NCBI GenBank assembly: GCA_041744735.1
Contig: JBGTKH010000140.1
Span: forward strand, 1-14,717
Direction of reading: 5' to 3'
Source of the DNA: JBGTKH01 sp041744735
GTDB taxonomy: Bacteria; Planctomycetota; Planctomycetia; Pirellulales; Pirellulaceae
DNA length: 14,717 nucleotides
Shown here: in pieces, positions 13,526 through 14,717 of the stretch
How the letters are laid out: each line of letters starts with the position of its first letter
How positions within the stretch are numbered: the first letter of the stretch is position 1
Notes under the pieces: generated by a model
Database searches by the model: none
The model's input: only the letters and a program-made list of their open reading frames with translations
Told to the model about the DNA's origin: nothing
Program-made: the position numbers and the translations under genes

Positions 13526-14717
13526 CTACATATCGTTGCGGCTGAGCCAGTTTTGCGAAACGTCGGCGGCGATGTCCGACAAGATCGATTCGAACTCGTT
13601 GCCGCGACCACCTTCATCGCTCAACGGCGTGCCCTGTAACAGCATGTTGTTGGACTTTTCCGTGGAACGAGAAGCCGTGTTGCTCTGTAGCCTGACTCTC
13701 CGAGTCGGGTCGTCGCTGCGGGCAATGGATGTAATCTCGTCTGGCAACTGCCGCCGCGTCGGGAAGGATTTTTCTACGCCAGCCATTTTGGACGGTTGCT
13801 TGGTGGCCTCGCTCATGGCGACGTCGCTGCGGAAATAAAAATCGACGATTGCCGATTCGCCTTCGGCACGATCGTTGTCGGCCGCAATTGTCGTCTCGCC
13901 TTCACCCGCAGCTTGATCGTTGGCCGCCGTGTTTGGCGTCGCAGCGGCTTCGCCTTCGCCGCCCGCGCCGGCCTGCGAGCGCAGATGGTGGATGGTGACA
14001 AACACGTCGAAATTGGTAATGCTGCCGTTGCCGTCGACGTCCAAATACAAGGGCGGGTTTTGGGCGTCGGCCGCGGCGTTGGGCAAGGGACCAGCGCCGT
14101 GCTGGCGCAGATAGTGGATGAGCAGAAACACGTCCATCGGTACGACGGAGCCGCTGGCGTCGACGTCGAACGGATTGTTCGGATTCGTGTAACTCCGCAC
14201 GCCGCCGGTCGTGCCCTGGTCCGACTGGATCGGGTCGGGGCTTTCCTCCGGGGTGCTGGTTGTGGTTTGAATCGGCGGATCGGGGTTTTCCGCCGTGGTG
14301 CCGGTTGCTGTCTGGATTGGCGGGTTGGCGTTTTCCTCCGGCGTGCTGGTTGCGGTTTGAATCGGCGTGTTCGGGTTTTCCTCCGCTGTGCTGGTCGCGG
14401 TTTGAATCGGCGGGTCGAAGTTGCCCACGACCGGAGCGGCGAATTCGTCGCCGAACAAGGCAAACAGGTCGTTGCCGAACGGCACCGGTGTGAAGTTGAT
14501 CACACTGGCGCCGGTAATCGGATCGGCGTGAATCCGGCCGGTGCCCGCCGCCCCGCCCGTGACGAGCGAAGCGCCGCCGGAAACGAGCACGTACCACTCG
14601 GCGCCTTCGCCCGGCGTCACGCCGCTGCGGTCGGGCGTCCACAGGCCGATGTCGGTGAAGCCGTCGCCGTCAAAGTCCGCGGCAATCGGCCGCTCGCGCA
14701 CGCCGATGAAGCCGAAG
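13526..14717 (-). CDS. FG-GAP/dockerin surface protein, 5'-truncated by the window edge
   Basis: The reading frame runs off the right edge without a stop; the apparent GTG at 14701 is internal, because the codons before it read FGFIG, continuing an FG-GAP-like unit. The visible ~396 residues show, numbered from that GTG, an FG-GAP-like segment (ADFDGDGFTDIGLW, 8-21, then PFGNDLFALFGDEFAAPVVGN around 74-94), four 15-residue repeats (97-156), a two-loop dockerin (DVDASGSVVPMD 179-190; DVDGNGSITNFD 221-232, each with its helix), an acidic Ala/Glu linker, and a basic then acidic C-terminal tail ending ILSDIAADVSQNW. Loop ligands at positions 1, 3, 5 and 12 are Asp, Asp, Ser/Asn and Asp, compatible with calcium binding. 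In planctomycetes such modules occur in large secreted cell-surface proteins. The missing N-terminal part probably holds the signal peptide and main domains; partner and role are unknown. Confidence 0.85.
   Translation of the reverse strand, partial: FGFIGVRERPIAADFDGDGFTDIGLWTPDRSGVTPGEGAEWYVLVSGGASLVTGGAAGTGRIHADPITGASVINFTPVPFGNDLFALFGDEFAAPVVGNFDPPIQTATSTAEENPNTPIQTATSTPEENANPPIQTATGTTAENPDPPIQTTTSTPEESPDPIQSDQGTTGGVRSYTNPNNPFDVDASGSVVPMDVFLLIHYLRQHGAGPLPNAAADAQNPPLYLDVDGNGSITNFDVFVTIHHLRSQAGAGGEGEAAATPNTAANDQAAGEGETTIAADNDRAEGESAIVDFYFRSDVAMSEATKQPSKMAGVEKSFPTRRQLPDEITSIARSDDPTRRVRLQSNTASRSTEKSNNMLLQGTPLSDEGGRGNEFESILSDIAADVSQNWLSRNDM
14234..14413 (-). repeat. Four 45-bp coding tandem repeats (15-residue PPIQTATST-type units)
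   Basis: Four units of 45 bp, in frame, encode 15-residue segments of the pattern PPIQTATST(P/A)EEN(P/A)(N/D); a partial fifth (PIQSDQG) follows. The DNA units are highly similar, suggesting recent duplication and likely length variation between strains. They form a Thr/Pro/Glu-rich linker between the FG-GAP-like region and the dockerin of the surface protein. Confidence 0.85.

Noticed and set aside
13902..14642. Alternative minus-strand frames in the dockerin gene (Arg-rich, 246 and 216 residues)
   Set aside because: They are off-frame readings of a GC-rich repeat region; the frame with two calcium-binding loops and FG-GAP-like motifs is clearly the coding one.

Overview
The window looks like a planctomycete chromosome, probably of Pirellula-type affinity. 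It is moderately GC-rich and loosely packed. It encodes a dockerin/FG-GAP surface protein of the kind abundant in that phylum, a large AsmA-like envelope protein followed by a small charged protein, and short period-7 repeat arrays between genes. The assignment rests on gene style and repeats, not on a marker gene. I see no prophage, CRISPR array, transposase, rRNA or tRNA.

Positions 1-7184 hold five genes, all on the minus strand. In transcription order they are a GT39-type membrane glycosyltransferase (5889-7184), an AsmA-like envelope protein (2493-5777), a 114-residue charged protein whose Shine-Dalgarno overlaps the preceding stop codon (2133-2477), diaminopimelate epimerase dapF (1181-2017) and a DUF374-type lysophospholipid acyltransferase (112-921). 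Envelope biogenesis is the common theme: lipid acylation, peptidoglycan precursor, envelope lipid or protein handling, and glycan transfer. Two of the gaps carry arrays of the heptamer CAGARRW, and one pair of arrays is inverted around 152 bp of non-coding sequence.

Positions 7185-7453 are a divergent intergenic region with a good sigma70-like promoter driving an MFS transporter on the plus strand (7454-9082). That gene converges on tilS (tRNA-Ile lysidine synthase, minus strand, 9098-10171). A nearly perfect 27-bp inverted repeat (10188-10265) sits just upstream of tilS and supplies the codons of any longer tilS start. The next 788 bp hold no convincing gene, only one weak small ORF and one predicted imperfect hairpin.

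Positions 11054-13454 carry rny (RNase Y) and a ymdB-like metallophosphoesterase 13 bp apart, the same pairing as ymdA-ymdB in Bacillus. The phosphoesterase has Asp where the family's metal-ligand Asn is expected. The window ends in a convergent, 5'-truncated secreted protein on the minus strand (13526-14717). It has an FG-GAP-like region, four 15-residue Thr/Pro/Glu repeats, a two-loop dockerin and an acidic tail.

Overall this is mostly housekeeping and envelope genes. I did not find a convincing new multi-gene system; the more unusual signals are the repeat elements, the small coupled protein and the modified YmdB site.
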